A stretch of DNA of 64,000 nt from Brachybacterium halotolerans (lineage in GTDB: Bacteria > Actinomycetota > Actinomycetes > Actinomycetales > Dermabacteraceae). The stretch is taken from contig NZ_JAEDAJ010000004.1 in assembly GCF_016623465.1 (NCBI RefSeq), positions 244,906-308,905 of the forward strand, written 5' to 3'. Position numbers and translations under genes: made by a program. Positions 7,844-18,279 of the stretch are shown one piece after another (the first letter of the stretch is position 1; every line of letters starts with the position of its first letter). The notes beneath the pieces were generated by a model. It ran no database searches. It was not told the origin of the DNA and saw only the letters and a program-made list of their open reading frames with translations.

Positions 7844-10555
7844 ATGACGACGCCCCGACCCTTCGACCTCGCGGCGATCGGCGCCGGCCTGCCCGTCGCC
7901 GCCGCACGCGAAGAGCTCGCCGAGGCGGCACGGTCCGGTGCGCTCGTGGTCACGGCGCCTCCCGGCACCGGCAAGACCACGTTCGTGCCGCCGCTCGTGG
8001 CGGACCTCGTGCCCGGACGCACCCTGGTCACCCAGCCGCGGCGCGTGGCCGTGCGCGCCGCGGCCCGACGCATCGCGCAGCTCGACGGCTCGCGCCTCGG
8101 CGAGCGCGTGGGCCTCACCGTGCGCGGCGAGAGGCACGTCGGCCCGCAGACTCGTCTCGAGGTGCTCACCCCGGGCGTCCTGCTGCGCCGACTGCTCGCG
8201 GACCCCGAGCTCGAGGGCGTGGACGCGGTGATCCTCGACGAGGTGCACGAGCGCTCGCTCGACGGCGACCTGCTGCTGGGCATGCTCGCCGAGGTGCGGG
8301 CGCTGCGGGAGGACCTCACGGTGGTCGCGATGTCGGCGACGCTCGACGCCGCGCAGGTCGCGGACCTGCTGGGCGGGGCGCGCGTGGTCGACGTCCCTGC
8401 TCCCCTGCACCCGCTGCGCATCGCGCACGAGCCCGGCGCCGCCCCGCGGCTCGACGCCCGCGGCGTGACCCGGGAGTTCCTGGACCATCTCGCGCGCATC
8501 ACCGTCGAGCACCGGGCCGAGGAGGACTGCGACGCTCTCGTGTTCGTGACCGGCGCCCGGGAGGTCGACGAGCTGGTGCGCAGGATCCGCTCGCGCGCCC
8601 CCGACCTCGAGGTGCTGCCCCTGCACGGCCGTCTGCCCGCGCGCGAGCAGGACCGGGCCACGCGAGGGCGCACATCGGAAGAGGCGGGAGAAGCTGGGGC
8701 CGATGCGGCGTCCTCCGGTCGCGTCGTCGTCTCCACGGCTCTCGCGGAGAGCTCCCTGACGGTGCCCGGCGTGCGCCTCGTCGTCGATGCGGGACTGTCC
8801 CGGGAGGTCCGTCGGGACCGGGCACGGGACATGACGGGGCTGGTCACGGTGAGCGCGTCACGGGCGAGCGCCGATCAGCGGGCGGGCCGCGCGGCCCGCC
8901 AGGGACCGGGACTGGCGGTGCGCGCCTATTCCCCGACGGACGACGCGCGCATGCCCGCGATCTCCCCGCCGGAGATCGCTTCGGCGGACCTCACGGACGC
9001 CGCCCTGCTGGTCGCAGCGTGGGGGTCGCCGTGGGCGGCACCCGGTGACCCCGAGGAGGTCACGCGCGCGGACGGCGGCGCGGCCGGGGAGCCCGCCCTG
9101 CTCGCCGGGCTGCCGCTGCTCACTCCCCCGCCCGCGGCCTCCGCGACTCGGGCCGTCGAGGTGCTCGCGGGGCTCGGGCTCGTCGACGCCGACGGCCGGG
9201 CGAACGCGCTCGGCAGGCGGGTCGCCCGTCTGCCCGTCGGCGTGCGGGAGGCGCGCGCCCTGCTCGAGGGCTCCGAGCGCATGGCCGCACCCGAGGCGGT
9301 CGCGGAGGTGATCGCCGCGATCTCGGACGACCACCGTGCGCCCGATGCGGACCTGCCGCGACTGCTGCGGGAGCTGCGCGCCGGCCGTGCGCCCGGCGCT
9401 GACCGCTGGCGGCGCGAGGTCGCCCGCCTGCGCCGGATCGCCGAGGACGCGAGGGCGAGGAACGACACCGCCCCGTCGCCCACCGGATCCTCGACCTCTG
9501 GCGGCTCGCACCCTCCCCACGATCTCCCGGGCCAGGTCCTCGCGCTCGCGCGGCCCGAGCGGATCGCCCGCCTCACCGCGACCGGAGCGCGCACCTACCT
9601 GCTGGCCGGCGGCACGCGCGCCGCGCTTCCCGAGGGCTCCGGCCTCACCGGCAGCAGTTGGCTCGCGATCGCAGAGGTGCAGCGGGCCGACGGGCGCGCG
9701 GCGGACGGCACGGGCGCCGTCATCCGCGCCGCCGCCCCGCTCGAAGAGGACTCGGCGCTCGACCTCGCCGGCCCGCTGCTGCGCGCGACGCGTCGGGCCC
9801 GGCTCGAGGGCGGGAAGGTCTCGGTGCGCGAGGAACGCGCACTGGGCGCGATCGTGCTGCGCGCGACCCCGGTGGCCGCCACGGCGGACGACGTCGGCCC
9901 CGCCCGCGCCGCCCACCTCCGAGAGCACGGCCTCACCTCTCTGAGCTGGAGCGATTCCGCACGGACCCTTCGCTCGCGGCTCGCCCTGATCCATCGCGAG
10001 CTCGGCGACCCCTGGCCCGCGATGGACGACGCCTCCCTGCTCGCGTCCCTCGAGGCCTGGCTGCTGCCGGACCTGCTGCAGCTGCGCCCGGATGCCCCTC
10101 TCTCGCGCCTGGACCTCACCGCCGCGCTGCGGCGCCTTCTGCCCTGGCCGGAGGCCGCGCGGCTGGACCAGCTCGCGCCGGAGCGGCTCGCCGTGCCGTC
10201 GGGGTCGACCGCGCGGATCGACTATCCCGACGCGTCGGCCGCGGCAGGATCATCGGATTCGACGGCGGCGGACGGATCGGGCAGGCCCGTCGTCGCGGTG
10301 AAGCTCCAGGAGCTCTTCGGTCTCGCGGAGACACCGCGCCTGGTCGACGGGCGGGTGCCCGTGCTCTTCCACCTGCTCTCCCCCGCGCGCAGGCCGCTCG
10401 CCGTCACCGACGACCTGCGCTCCTTCTGGGACGGTCCCTACCAGGACGTCCGCAAGGAGATGCGCGGGCGCTACCCCAAGCATCCCTGGCCCGAGGACCC
10501 GTGGACCGCTCCCGCGACGGCCCGCACCGCGCGGCGCCCGGAGGGGAGGGGCTAG
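7844..10555 (+). CDS. hrpB: ATP-dependent RNA helicase HrpB
   Basis: This DEAH/RHA helicase of 903 residues carries Walker A GTGKTT (41-46), the DEVH box (131-134), SAT (163-165) and the motif V/VI region with STALAESSLTVPGV and DQRAGRAARQGPG. After the HA2-like domain it has the HrpB-specific C-terminal domain containing SFWDGPYQDVRKEMRGRYPKHPWPEDP. Bacterial HrpB proteins bind RNA and hydrolyse ATP; their physiological substrate is poorly known. There is a short low-complexity insert (residues about 280-290, TSEEAGEAGADAASSGR) between helicase motifs. The last four bases overlap the convergent gene. The length fits the family (about 820-900). Confidence 0.93.
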   Translation: MTTPRPFDLAAIGAGLPVAAAREELAEAARSGALVVTAPPGTGKTTFVPPLVADLVPGRTLVTQPRRVAVRAAARRIAQLDGSRLGERVGLTVRGERHVGPQTRLEVLTPGVLLRRLLADPELEGVDAVILDEVHERSLDGDLLLGMLAEVRALREDLTVVAMSATLDAAQVADLLGGARVVDVPAPLHPLRIAHEPGAAPRLDARGVTREFLDHLARITVEHRAEEDCDALVFVTGAREVDELVRRIRSRAPDLEVLPLHGRLPAREQDRATRGRTSEEAGEAGADAASSGRVVVSTALAESSLTVPGVRLVVDAGLSREVRRDRARDMTGLVTVSASRASADQRAGRAARQGPGLAVRAYSPTDDARMPAISPPEIASADLTDAALLVAAWGSPWAAPGDPEEVTRADGGAAGEPALLAGLPLLTPPPAASATRAVEVLAGLGLVDADGRANALGRRVARLPVGVREARALLEGSERMAAPEAVAEVIAAISDDHRAPDADLPRLLRELRAGRAPGADRWRREVARLRRIAEDARARNDTAPSPTGSSTSGGSHPPHDLPGQVLALARPERIARLTATGARTYLLAGGTRAALPEGSGLTGSSWLAIAEVQRADGRAADGTGAVIRAAAPLEEDSALDLAGPLLRATRRARLEGGKVSVREERALGAIVLRATPVAATADDVGPARAAHLREHGLTSLSWSDSARTLRSRLALIHRELGDPWPAMDDASLLASLEAWLLPDLLQLRPDAPLSRLDLTAALRRLLPWPEAARLDQLAPERLAVPSGSTARIDYPDASAAAGSSDSTAADGSGRPVVAVKLQELFGLAETPRLVDGRVPVLFHLLSPARRPLAVTDDLRSFWDGPYQDVRKEMRGRYPKHPWPEDPWTAPATARTARRPEGRG

Positions 10556-11721
10556 AACGGCTCCCCGGCCGCGTAGATGTCCGCGAGGGCATCGATCTCG
10601 ATGGTCTCGCCGGTGCGAAGGGTGATCCGCGGGATCTGGCCCAGGGAGAGGGCGAGCGGGAGCGGCACGTCGACGTCGTTCCCCTGGCCGTCGTCCGTCC
10701 GCCCGCGACCGTGGCAGACGCCGCAGCCGAGGAGTCCGACGGCGAGCGCGCGACGCGCGTCGAAGGCGAGGCGCGCGCGGATGTCCTCCTCCCCGCCGGG
10801 GCCGCCCTCGGCGCGGCAGGGCCGCAGCTCGTCGACCCCGGTCAGGGGACACATGCCGGGCCACCGGCTCGCGCGTGTGGGCAGGCCCTGCAGGTGCGGG
10901 ACCCGCGGGTCCGTGCCGGTGGGGAGCACGTCGAGGACGCCGTCGTGCACGTGCACGATCGCGACCTGCCCGGTCTCGCGGGCCGCGCAGCGCGCGATCT
11001 CCACGAGGTCCACGTCCTCGCCGGCCCGTGCGCTCCCGAGGACGTCGGCCTCCCGCATGATCGCCACCGCCGGTTCGAACCAGCTGCGATCCGACGCGAT
11101 CAGCGCACCGGAGCCCGTCACCACTCCCGGGCCCCAGACGGCCTGCAGCACCTGCTGCGAGCGCAGCCATTTGCGATCGTCCCGCCGCACCGGTTCGGGC
11201 AGCGCATCCTCGGCCCCCTCGGGCGGTCCCGCCGGATCGACCGGGTCGAGCGCCGACGGGAGATCGGAGGGATCCGCAGGATCCAGCGGCTCCGGGCCCT
11301 CCGGCGGGGGCGCATCGATCGCGAGGATGGAGCTGTCCTCGAGCTCCTCCACGGTGGGGACGACGGGCGCGGACGTCGGGATCACAGGACCCAGTGCCGG
11401 GATCAGCACGACCTCGCCGGGGAGCGCGAGCTCGTCGCGTGCGCGCTCGTTCGCGATCACCCGGCTCACCTCGGCGCCGATCCCCGTCGAGACGGGCGGA
11501 TGCTGCGCCTGATCGGGCCCCGCGCACCCGTCGTCGAAGGGCACCGGCGGCACGTCGGCCTGCGGACCCAGGGTCTCCGGGGCGGCGGTGCGAGGATCCG
11601 CGGTCACGGACACGCGGCTCACGCCGGCGATCTCGAACGAGAGCCGCTGCGTGCGCCAGGTCTGCGCGACATCGGTGACGAACCCGGGTTGGGCGTCCGT
11701 CGTGCTGCCTCCCTGCATCAT
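10552..11721 (-). CDS. hypothetical protein with one CxxCxGxG motif
   Basis: This 389-residue cytoplasmic-looking protein has no signal peptide. It has an acidic Pro-rich linker (roughly residues 125-180) that splits it in two. The C-terminal half has a hydrophobic alpha/beta segment with IVHVHDGV and ends near a CGVCHGRG motif, which exactly fits one repeat of the DnaJ-type zinc motif. Two more cysteines occur in PGMCPLTG and RPCRAEG, so a zinc site is possible. I do not recognise a family. Tandem ATG codons open the gene, preceded by GGAAGGA. A 7-bp inverted repeat (GGGAGGT/ACCTCCC, 11740-11759) lies about 20 bases upstream and may be an operator. Confidence 0.6.
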   Translation of the reverse strand: MMQGGSTTDAQPGFVTDVAQTWRTQRLSFEIAGVSRVSVTADPRTAAPETLGPQADVPPVPFDDGCAGPDQAQHPPVSTGIGAEVSRVIANERARDELALPGEVVLIPALGPVIPTSAPVVPTVEELEDSSILAIDAPPPEGPEPLDPADPSDLPSALDPVDPAGPPEGAEDALPEPVRRDDRKWLRSQQVLQAVWGPGVVTGSGALIASDRSWFEPAVAIMREADVLGSARAGEDVDLVEIARCAARETGQVAIVHVHDGVLDVLPTGTDPRVPHLQGLPTRASRWPGMCPLTGVDELRPCRAEGGPGGEEDIRARLAFDARRALAVGLLGCGVCHGRGRTDDGQGNDVDVPLPLALSLGQIPRITLRTGETIEIDALADIYAAGEPF

Positions 11722-11739
11722 GGTCCTTCCGCTCCGACC

Positions 11740-11759
11740 GGGAGGTCCCCCGACCTCCC
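11740..11759. promoter_or_regulatory. inverted repeat in divergent promoter region
   Basis: GGGAGGT and ACCTCCC are separated by six bases, between the divergent hypothetical gene and rlmC. It could be an operator or part of the 5' leader of the minus-strand gene. No regulator is linked to it. Confidence 0.3.
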
Positions 11760-11825
11760 GTCGTGAACCTAGCAAGCTCGCGCCCGTGCCGGGCGCGGAG
11801 GGATCGCATCCGCACGACGGAGCCG

Positions 11826-11831
11826 TACACT
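11826..11831 (+). promoter_or_regulatory. -10 box of a likely leaderless rlmC promoter
   Basis: TACACT fits TANNNT and ends seven bases before the GTG start of rlmC, which fixes the start codon and suggests translation without a 5' leader. Confidence 0.5.
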
Positions 11832-11838
11832 GCACAGC

Positions 11839-13074
11839 GTGCAGTGCCACCACTTCGATGCCGGCACCTGCCGCTCCTGCACCCTGATCCCCCTCCCTCA
11901 CGACGAGCAGATCGCGCGTGCCCAGGCCCGGTATCAGGAGCTGCTGGCCCCCTTCGCCGCCGCCCCGTCCGCTCCCGGCGCGGTCTGGCTGCCGCCCGTG
12001 CGCAGCGCCGACTCCGGCTTCCGGGCGACCGCGAAGATGGTCGCGACCGGCACCGCCGCAGATCCGGTGCTGGGCCTGCTCTCCGCTCCCGGGCGCGCGC
12101 CGGGAGGCCCGGGCGTCGACCTGGTGGACTGCCCGCTGTACCCGGAGGGCGTGCAGGAGCTGCTCGAGGACGTGCGCGCCCTGGTGCGACGCGCCCAGAT
12201 CCCTCCCTACGACGTGTCCCGGCGCCGCGGCGAGCTCAAGAACGTGCTGGTCACCGTCTCGCCTGACGGCGAGTTCATGCTGCGGCTCGTGCTGCGCAGC
12301 GAGAAGCCGCTGCCGAGGATCCGCGAGCATCTCCCCCGGCTGCTCGAGGCCCAGTCGCAGCTGCGCGTGATCAGCGCGAACATCCATCCCGAGCACAAGG
12401 CGGTCCTCGACGGGCCGACCGAGATCCACCTCGCCGGCGACGCCGCCCTGCGGATGCGCATGGCGGGGCCGACCGACGCGCGGACGGACGGGGCCGCGAA
12501 CCCCGCCGGGCCAGGTCGCGCGATCACGCTGCAGGTGCGTCCGCGCTCCTTCGTGCAGAGCAACTCCTCGGTCGCCGCGCAGCTCTATGCGCAGGTGGGA
12601 GCATGGATCGCCGAGATCGACCCCGCGAGCGTGTGGGACCTGTACTGCGGCGTCGGGGGCTTCGCCCTCCACTGCGCGCAGGATGCCGACGCTCCGCTGG
12701 CGCGCGAGGTGATCGGTGTGGAGATCTCCCCCGAGGCGATCGACTCCGCCCGGGCGGCCGCCGCCGAGGCCCATCTCTCTGCGACCTTCCACGCGGACGA
12801 CGCGACGGCGTGGGCGGTCCGCGAGGCGGAGGCGTCGGGACCGCCGCAGGCCGTCATCGTGAATCCTCCCCGCCGCGGCATCGGCGAGCGCCTCGCCGGC
12901 TTCCTCGAGCACTCTGGCGTCCGCGACGTCGTCTACTCCAGCTGCAACCCCCGCACCCTGGCGACGGACCTCGCGGCCATGCCCTCCTACCGGATCGCCG
13001 CCGCGCGGCTGGTGGACATGTTCCCCCACACCGCGCACGACGAGGTGCTCGTGCGGCTGCGCCGGAACGCCTGA
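11839..13074 (+). CDS. rlmC: 23S rRNA (uracil-5-)-methyltransferase RlmC
   Basis: The protein (411 residues) opens with the RlmC-specific cluster C3, C11, C14 and later C98 (VDCPLYPEGV), which bind a 4Fe-4S cluster. It lacks the TRAM domain of RlmD, as expected. The SAM site is WDLYCGVGGFALHCA and the catalytic cysteine is in VYSSCNPRTLATDL. RlmC methylates U747 of 23S rRNA in E. coli. The Gly/Ala/Asp-rich stretch around residues 215-230 is a small insert. The GTG start is seven bases after TACACT with no ribosome-binding site, so the message is probably leaderless. Confidence 0.92.
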   Translation: MQCHHFDAGTCRSCTLIPLPHDEQIARAQARYQELLAPFAAAPSAPGAVWLPPVRSADSGFRATAKMVATGTAADPVLGLLSAPGRAPGGPGVDLVDCPLYPEGVQELLEDVRALVRRAQIPPYDVSRRRGELKNVLVTVSPDGEFMLRLVLRSEKPLPRIREHLPRLLEAQSQLRVISANIHPEHKAVLDGPTEIHLAGDAALRMRMAGPTDARTDGAANPAGPGRAITLQVRPRSFVQSNSSVAAQLYAQVGAWIAEIDPASVWDLYCGVGGFALHCAQDADAPLAREVIGVEISPEAIDSARAAAAEAHLSATFHADDATAWAVREAEASGPPQAVIVNPPRRGIGERLAGFLEHSGVRDVVYSSCNPRTLATDLAAMPSYRIAAARLVDMFPHTAHDEVLVRLRRNA

Positions 13075-13181
13075 GCGCGAGCCGTCCGGCACCTCGGAGA
13101 GCGGGTGCACGAGCTCTGCCCCGCGTGGAACAGTGGGCGGTGAGCACATCACCGCCACGCCCGTCGAGGAGGTCGAGCGCC

Positions 13182-13712
13182 ATGGATGCAGCATCCGCAT
13201 CGCGACCGGAGGATCCGCAGGACCCGGCAGTCCCGGCGGAGGGGTCCAGCCCCCGCACCGTCGCCGGGGTCGAGGCCTCGCCGCCGCCGCAGGACGGCCC
13301 GCTTCCCCTGCTCGCCGCGCTCTTCGCCGAGCAGATGGCGCGCCAGCGCATCGCCGACGACGGCGGGGTCCACCACGGGGCCATGCCCGACGTCCTCCTC
13401 GATCCCGCCCATGTGGAGGGTCCGCTGCTGGCCGAGCTCGATCGCATGTCGATCGAGATCCCGCGCGTGGAGGCGTGGGGGACGTTCCACGGCATCGAGG
13501 CGATCGACGGCGGCTTCGCCGTCCTGCTCGACGACGACCGGGTCGAGATCCCCGCCGACATGCGACTGCACGTCACCGAGCGCGCCTATCGCCAGGCGGG
13601 CGGCGCCGATGTCCGCCAGTACCCGCCCGAGGAGATCGAGCGCCGGCACACCGAGGCGGACCCCGCGGCCGTCCTCTTCGAGGCGAGGGACGACGAGGCT
13701 CCTGCCCCGTAG
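13182..13712 (+). CDS. hypothetical protein
   Basis: This 176-residue acidic protein has a disordered N-terminal third and a folded core around LLAALFAEQMARQRIADDGG and MRLHVTERAYRQAGG. I recognise no family. The chosen ATG has a GGAGG ribosome-binding site eight bases upstream; a GTG at 13140 would add 14 residues. It is a plausible real gene because it fills the space between rlmC and the asparaginase gene on the same strand, and codon use matches its neighbours. It ends nine bases before the asparaginase start. Confidence 0.6.
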   Translation: MDAASASRPEDPQDPAVPAEGSSPRTVAGVEASPPPQDGPLPLLAALFAEQMARQRIADDGGVHHGAMPDVLLDPAHVEGPLLAELDRMSIEIPRVEAWGTFHGIEAIDGGFAVLLDDDRVEIPADMRLHVTERAYRQAGGADVRQYPPEEIERRHTEADPAAVLFEARDDEAPAP

Positions 13713-13721
13713 GATCGCCGG

Positions 13722-14846
13722 GTGAGCATCCCCGACGACTCCCCTGCTCCTGACCTCACCGCGCGCATCCACGTGCTGTCGCTGGGCGGCACGATCTTCA
13801 TGACCGCGGCGGACGGCGAGGGCGCCGCCCCGGGTGCGGGAGGCGCGGACGTCGTCGCCGCCGGCCTTCCCGCGGGCGTCGAGGTCACGCACGAGGAGGT
13901 CGCGAACATCGGGTCGCCGTCGGTGCGGCCCGGTCACCTGGGTGCCGTGCTCGAGCGGGCCCGGACGGCGGTCTACGCGGGCGCGCGCGGGGTGGTCCTC
14001 ACGCACGGCACCGACACCCTCGAGGAATCCGCCTTCGTGCTCGACGCGCTCTGGGACCGCGACGCCCCGCTCGTGCTCACCGGTGCGATGCGTCCGTCGG
14101 ACGCACCGGGGGCCGACGGGCCCGCGAACGTGCGCGATGCGATCCGCGCGGCCGCCGCGCCCGCGCTGCGCGGGCTCGGCGCGCTCGCGGTCTTCGACGG
14201 CGCGGCCCACCTGGGCGCCCGCGTGCGCAAGCTGTCCTCGCGCTCCGTGAGCGCCTTCGGCTCCGTGCCCGCGGGCGCCCTCGCGGTCATCGACGAGGGC
14301 ACGCGGCTGCTGCAGCGGCCCGCAGCGGGCGCGACGCACGCCGTCGATCGCCCGCTCGTGCGCCTGCTCGCAGGGGCGTCGGCGGGATCGTCGGCAGATC
14401 CCTCGCCCGGTCACTCGGCCGGTCACTCGGCCGATCCGACCACCGCCGGCCGTCCCAAGCTCCCGGACCCGCTGCCCCGCGTCCCGGTGATCTCGCTGGG
14501 CATCGGCGACGAGGGCGAGATCCTCGACGACCTGCCCCGCGGCTCGATCGCCGGTCTCGTGGTGGACGGCGCCGGCATGGGGCATGTGCCCGCGGGGGCG
14601 ATGCCGAGGCTGCGGAGTCTCGTCGCCGAGGGCGTTCCGGTGGTCGTCGCGACCCGGATCCCCGATGGCGGCACCTCGACCCACCACTACTCCTACCCGG
14701 GCAGCGAGGTCGATCTGCTCGCGAGCGGCTGCCTGATGGCGGGCGTGCTCCCGGCCCACAAGGCGCGTCTGCTGCTGCAGCTCGCGCTCGCCCGCGGCCT
14801 GTCCGCAGCGGGCATCGGCGAGGCGTTCGCGCTGTTCGCCTCCTGA
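13722..14846 (+). CDS. ansA: L-asparaginase
   Basis: The protein (374 residues) has the two active-site threonine motifs of type I/II asparaginases: LGGTIF with T24, and [12 protein letters not shown] with T97-D98. TGAMRPSD follows. It hydrolyses asparagine to aspartate and ammonia. No signal peptide is present, so it should be cytoplasmic. A low-complexity insert (residues about 220-245, [21 protein letters not shown]) interrupts the linker to the C-terminal domain. The GTG start is six bases after TAGGAT (13710-13715), suggesting a second, leaderless transcript although the upstream gene is only nine bases away. Confidence 0.9.
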   Translation: MSIPDDSPAPDLTARIHVLSLGGTIFMTAADGEGAAPGAGGADVVAAGLPAGVEVTHEEVANIGSPSVRPGHLGAVLERARTAVYAGARGVVLTHGTDTLEESAFVLDALWDRDAPLVLTGAMRPSDAPGADGPANVRDAIRAAAAPALRGLGALAVFDGAAHLGARVRKLSSRSVSAFGSVPAGALAVIDEGTRLLQRPAAGATHAVDRPLVRLLAGASAGSSADPSPGHSAGHSADPTTAGRPKLPDPLPRVPVISLGIGDEGEILDDLPRGSIAGLVVDGAGMGHVPAGAMPRLRSLVAEGVPVVVATRIPDGGTSTHHYSYPGSEVDLLASGCLMAGVLPAHKARLLLQLALARGLSAAGIGEAFALFAS

Positions 14847-15058
14847 CGCCGCCGCGCCCGGGGCGTCCACGCGGCGTCGCCGACCCGCGGGGCCGCATCC
14901 CGGCCGTGTCTCGTCCGCCGTTCCCCGGCTCACCTCGCCCTGCCGCTCGTCGTGCGAGGGTGGGAGACTGGCCCCATACGCCACACCTGGGTGGGCCATT
15001 CGATGCGGTATCGGCCCGACGCCGCCCCGCCCGGGACGCGATCTGGAGGAGGCACCCC

Positions 15059-15958
15059 ATGGCACTGCCCGCCGACCCGGCACCGGAGCTGCAGGAGTAC
15101 GCGCATCCCGAGAAGCTCGTGACCACCGCGTGGCTCGCCGATCACCTCGGCGAGGACGGCCTGGTGGTCGTGGAGTCCGACGAGGACGTCCTGCTGTACG
15201 ACACCGGGCATATCCCCGGCGCCGTGAAGATCGACTGGCACCTGGATCTCAACGACCCGGTGACCCGCGACTACGTGGACGGCGAGGGCTTCGCCGCACT
15301 CATGAGCCGCGCCGGCATCACGTCGGACACGACCGTCGTCGTCTACGGCGACAAGTCGAACTGGTGGGCCGCCTACGCCCTGTGGGTCTTCGAGCTCTTC
15401 GGCCATGCCGACGTGCGCCTGCTCGACGGCGGCCGCGTCCTCTGGCAGTCCGAGGGCCGTGAGCTGACCCGCGAGGTCCCGCAGCCCGCGGCGACGGAGT
15501 ACCCGGTGCTCGAGCGCCATGACGAGGCCTCCCGTGCCTTCCGCGACGACGTGCTCGCCTTCCTGGGCGGGCAGCTCGTGGACGTGCGCTCCCCGCAGGA
15601 GTACACGGGCGAGCGCCTGCACATGCCCGATTTCCCGCAGGAGGGCGCCGTGCGCGGCGGCCACATCCCCGGCGCGAGCTCCGTGCCGTGGGCGAAGGCC
15701 GCGCGCGAGGACGGCCGCTTCAGGCCGCGCGCCGAGCTCGAGTCCGTCTACCTGCAGGAGCAGGGCCTGGATCCCGCCGCGCCCGTCATCGCCTACTGCC
15801 GCATCGGCGAGCGCTCGAGCCACTCGTGGTTCGCGCTGAAGTACCTGCTGGGCTTCGCCGACGTGAAGAACTACGACGGCTCGTGGACCGAGTGGGGCAA
15901 CAGCGTGCGCGTCCCGATCGTCACCGGCTCGGAGCCGGGCGAGGTGCCCGCCCGATGA
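15059..15958 (+). CDS. thiosulfate/3-mercaptopyruvate-type sulfurtransferase (tandem rhodanese)
   Basis: This 299-residue protein has two rhodanese domains. The N-terminal one is inactive-like, with [19 protein letters not shown]. The C-terminal one has the persulfide cysteine in [26 protein letters not shown] is the active-site loop often seen in actinobacterial thiosulfate sulfurtransferases such as M. tuberculosis CysA2/SseA relatives. The ATG has a GGAGGAGG ribosome-binding site. It overlaps the downstream sufE gene by four bases (ATGA), so the pair forms an operon for sulfur mobilisation. Confidence 0.9.
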   Translation: MALPADPAPELQEYAHPEKLVTTAWLADHLGEDGLVVVESDEDVLLYDTGHIPGAVKIDWHLDLNDPVTRDYVDGEGFAALMSRAGITSDTTVVVYGDKSNWWAAYALWVFELFGHADVRLLDGGRVLWQSEGRELTREVPQPAATEYPVLERHDEASRAFRDDVLAFLGGQLVDVRSPQEYTGERLHMPDFPQEGAVRGGHIPGASSVPWAKAAREDGRFRPRAELESVYLQEQGLDPAAPVIAYCRIGERSSHSWFALKYLLGFADVKNYDGSWTEWGNSVRVPIVTGSEPGEVPAR

Positions 15959-16458
15959 CGGCCCCCTCCGGCGACGCGACTGCATCGGGCGGCCCCGCCG
16001 ACCAGGGGACGAACGCGCCCCTCCCGGAGGCGTTCGCGGAGATCGTCGACGACTTCCACGCGGTCTCCGGCAATGATCGCGTGCAGATGCTGCTCGAGTT
16101 CGCCGACGACCTCCCCGAGCTGCCCGAGCGCTACCGCGACCACCCCGAGCTGCTCGAGCCGGTGCCCGAGTGCCAGTCCCCGATCTTCGTCATCACGGAG
16201 GTCGACGGACAGGGCGAGGAAGCCCCGGCGCGACTGTTCTTCTCTGCCCCGCCCGAGGCGCCGACCACGCGCGGCTTCGCGGGCATCCTCGCCGCGGGCC
16301 TCGAGGGGCTCACCGTCGGCGAGATCCGGGCGGTCCCGGCCGACGTCACCGAGAACCTGGGGCTCGCCGAGGTCGTGAGCCCGCTGCGCCTGCGCGGCAT
16401 GGCCGGGATGCTGGGCCGCATCAAGCGCCAGCTCGGCGAGAAGGCCGGCCTGCAGTAG
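15955..16458 (+). CDS. sufE: SufE family Fe-S cluster assembly protein
   Basis: The protein (167 residues) follows the SufE layout: [38 protein letters not shown], then [14 protein letters not shown] with the sulfur-accepting cysteine in PECQSP, then [14 protein letters not shown]. SufE takes persulfide sulfur from a cysteine desulfurase. Here it is translationally coupled to a rhodanese by an ATGA overlap, an arrangement also seen in mycobacteria. The rhodanese may therefore exchange sulfur with SufE. A hairpin is 64 bases after the stop. Confidence 0.9.
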   Translation: MTAPSGDATASGGPADQGTNAPLPEAFAEIVDDFHAVSGNDRVQMLLEFADDLPELPERYRDHPELLEPVPECQSPIFVITEVDGQGEEAPARLFFSAPPEAPTTRGFAGILAAGLEGLTVGEIRAVPADVTENLGLAEVVSPLRLRGMAGMLGRIKRQLGEKAGLQ

Positions 16459-16521
16459 TCGTCCCCCGTCGTCCCCGAGCGGCGGATGTCGTGATCCGTC
16501 GGACCTTGTCCGGACACAGCG

Positions 16522-16557
16522 AGCGGCCCGCGCTGACCGAAGTCGGCGCGGGCCGCT
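16522..16557. terminator. strong GC hairpin, possible bidirectional terminator
   Basis: AGCGGCCCGCGC and GCGCGGGCCGCT form a perfect 12-bp stem with a 12-base loop. There is no T-run on either side, which is common in very GC-rich genomes. It could end the sseA-sufE message on the plus strand or the candidate small RNA on the minus strand. Confidence 0.55.
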
Positions 16558-16696
16558 GCACATCGACACCTCGGACCCCCACCCGAGGCGTCTGGTACCA
16601 GGCCGTGCCTGTACGACTGGGAACTATAGGTTTCCGGACGGGCGATCCACCAGTGGCGCAGACCACTGCGAGGGTGATGTCGCAGGTCACCTCGCC
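16522..16696 (-). ncRNA. candidate structured small RNA, copy 2
   Basis: The 419-base gap between sufE and the aminotransferase has no credible gene. Read on the minus strand from about 16696, it is collinear with 2291-2400 (see shared blocks there). It has its own stems: GCGAGGTGA pairs with TCACCCTCGC, with one bulge (16664-16691), and CAGTGG pairs with CCACTG (16651-16668). It then runs into the strong hairpin at 16522-16557. The AT-richer stretch CTCAAAAGTTATGAAG just upstream could hold a promoter. Strand is inferred from copy 1. The remainder of the gap (16700-16877) shows nothing but the promoter of the next gene. Confidence 0.4.
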
Positions 16697-16877
16697 TTCA
16701 TAACTTTTGAGTCCGGATCGCACGGCGACCGGCGGGGCGTGTCGGACCCCCTCGTCGGCGTGCTCGTCCGCGTTCCTCCTGGTCGTCACGGCCTGTCGCG
16801 ACGGCCGTCGGCGCCGCTCCCGGTCCAGCCCGCGACGACCCGGCACCCGTCGGCCGCGACCCTGCCAGACTCGCACC

Positions 16878-18245
<1,368 letters not shown>

Positions 18246-18279
18246 GCAGGCACCGCGCGGACCACCCCGGAACCCGACG

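Noticed and set aside
11050..11110. Heme c binding (CxxCH) in the hypothetical protein at 10552-11721.
   Set aside because: The motif CGVCH fits, but there is no signal peptide, so the cytochrome maturation system could not reach it. A zinc motif is more likely.
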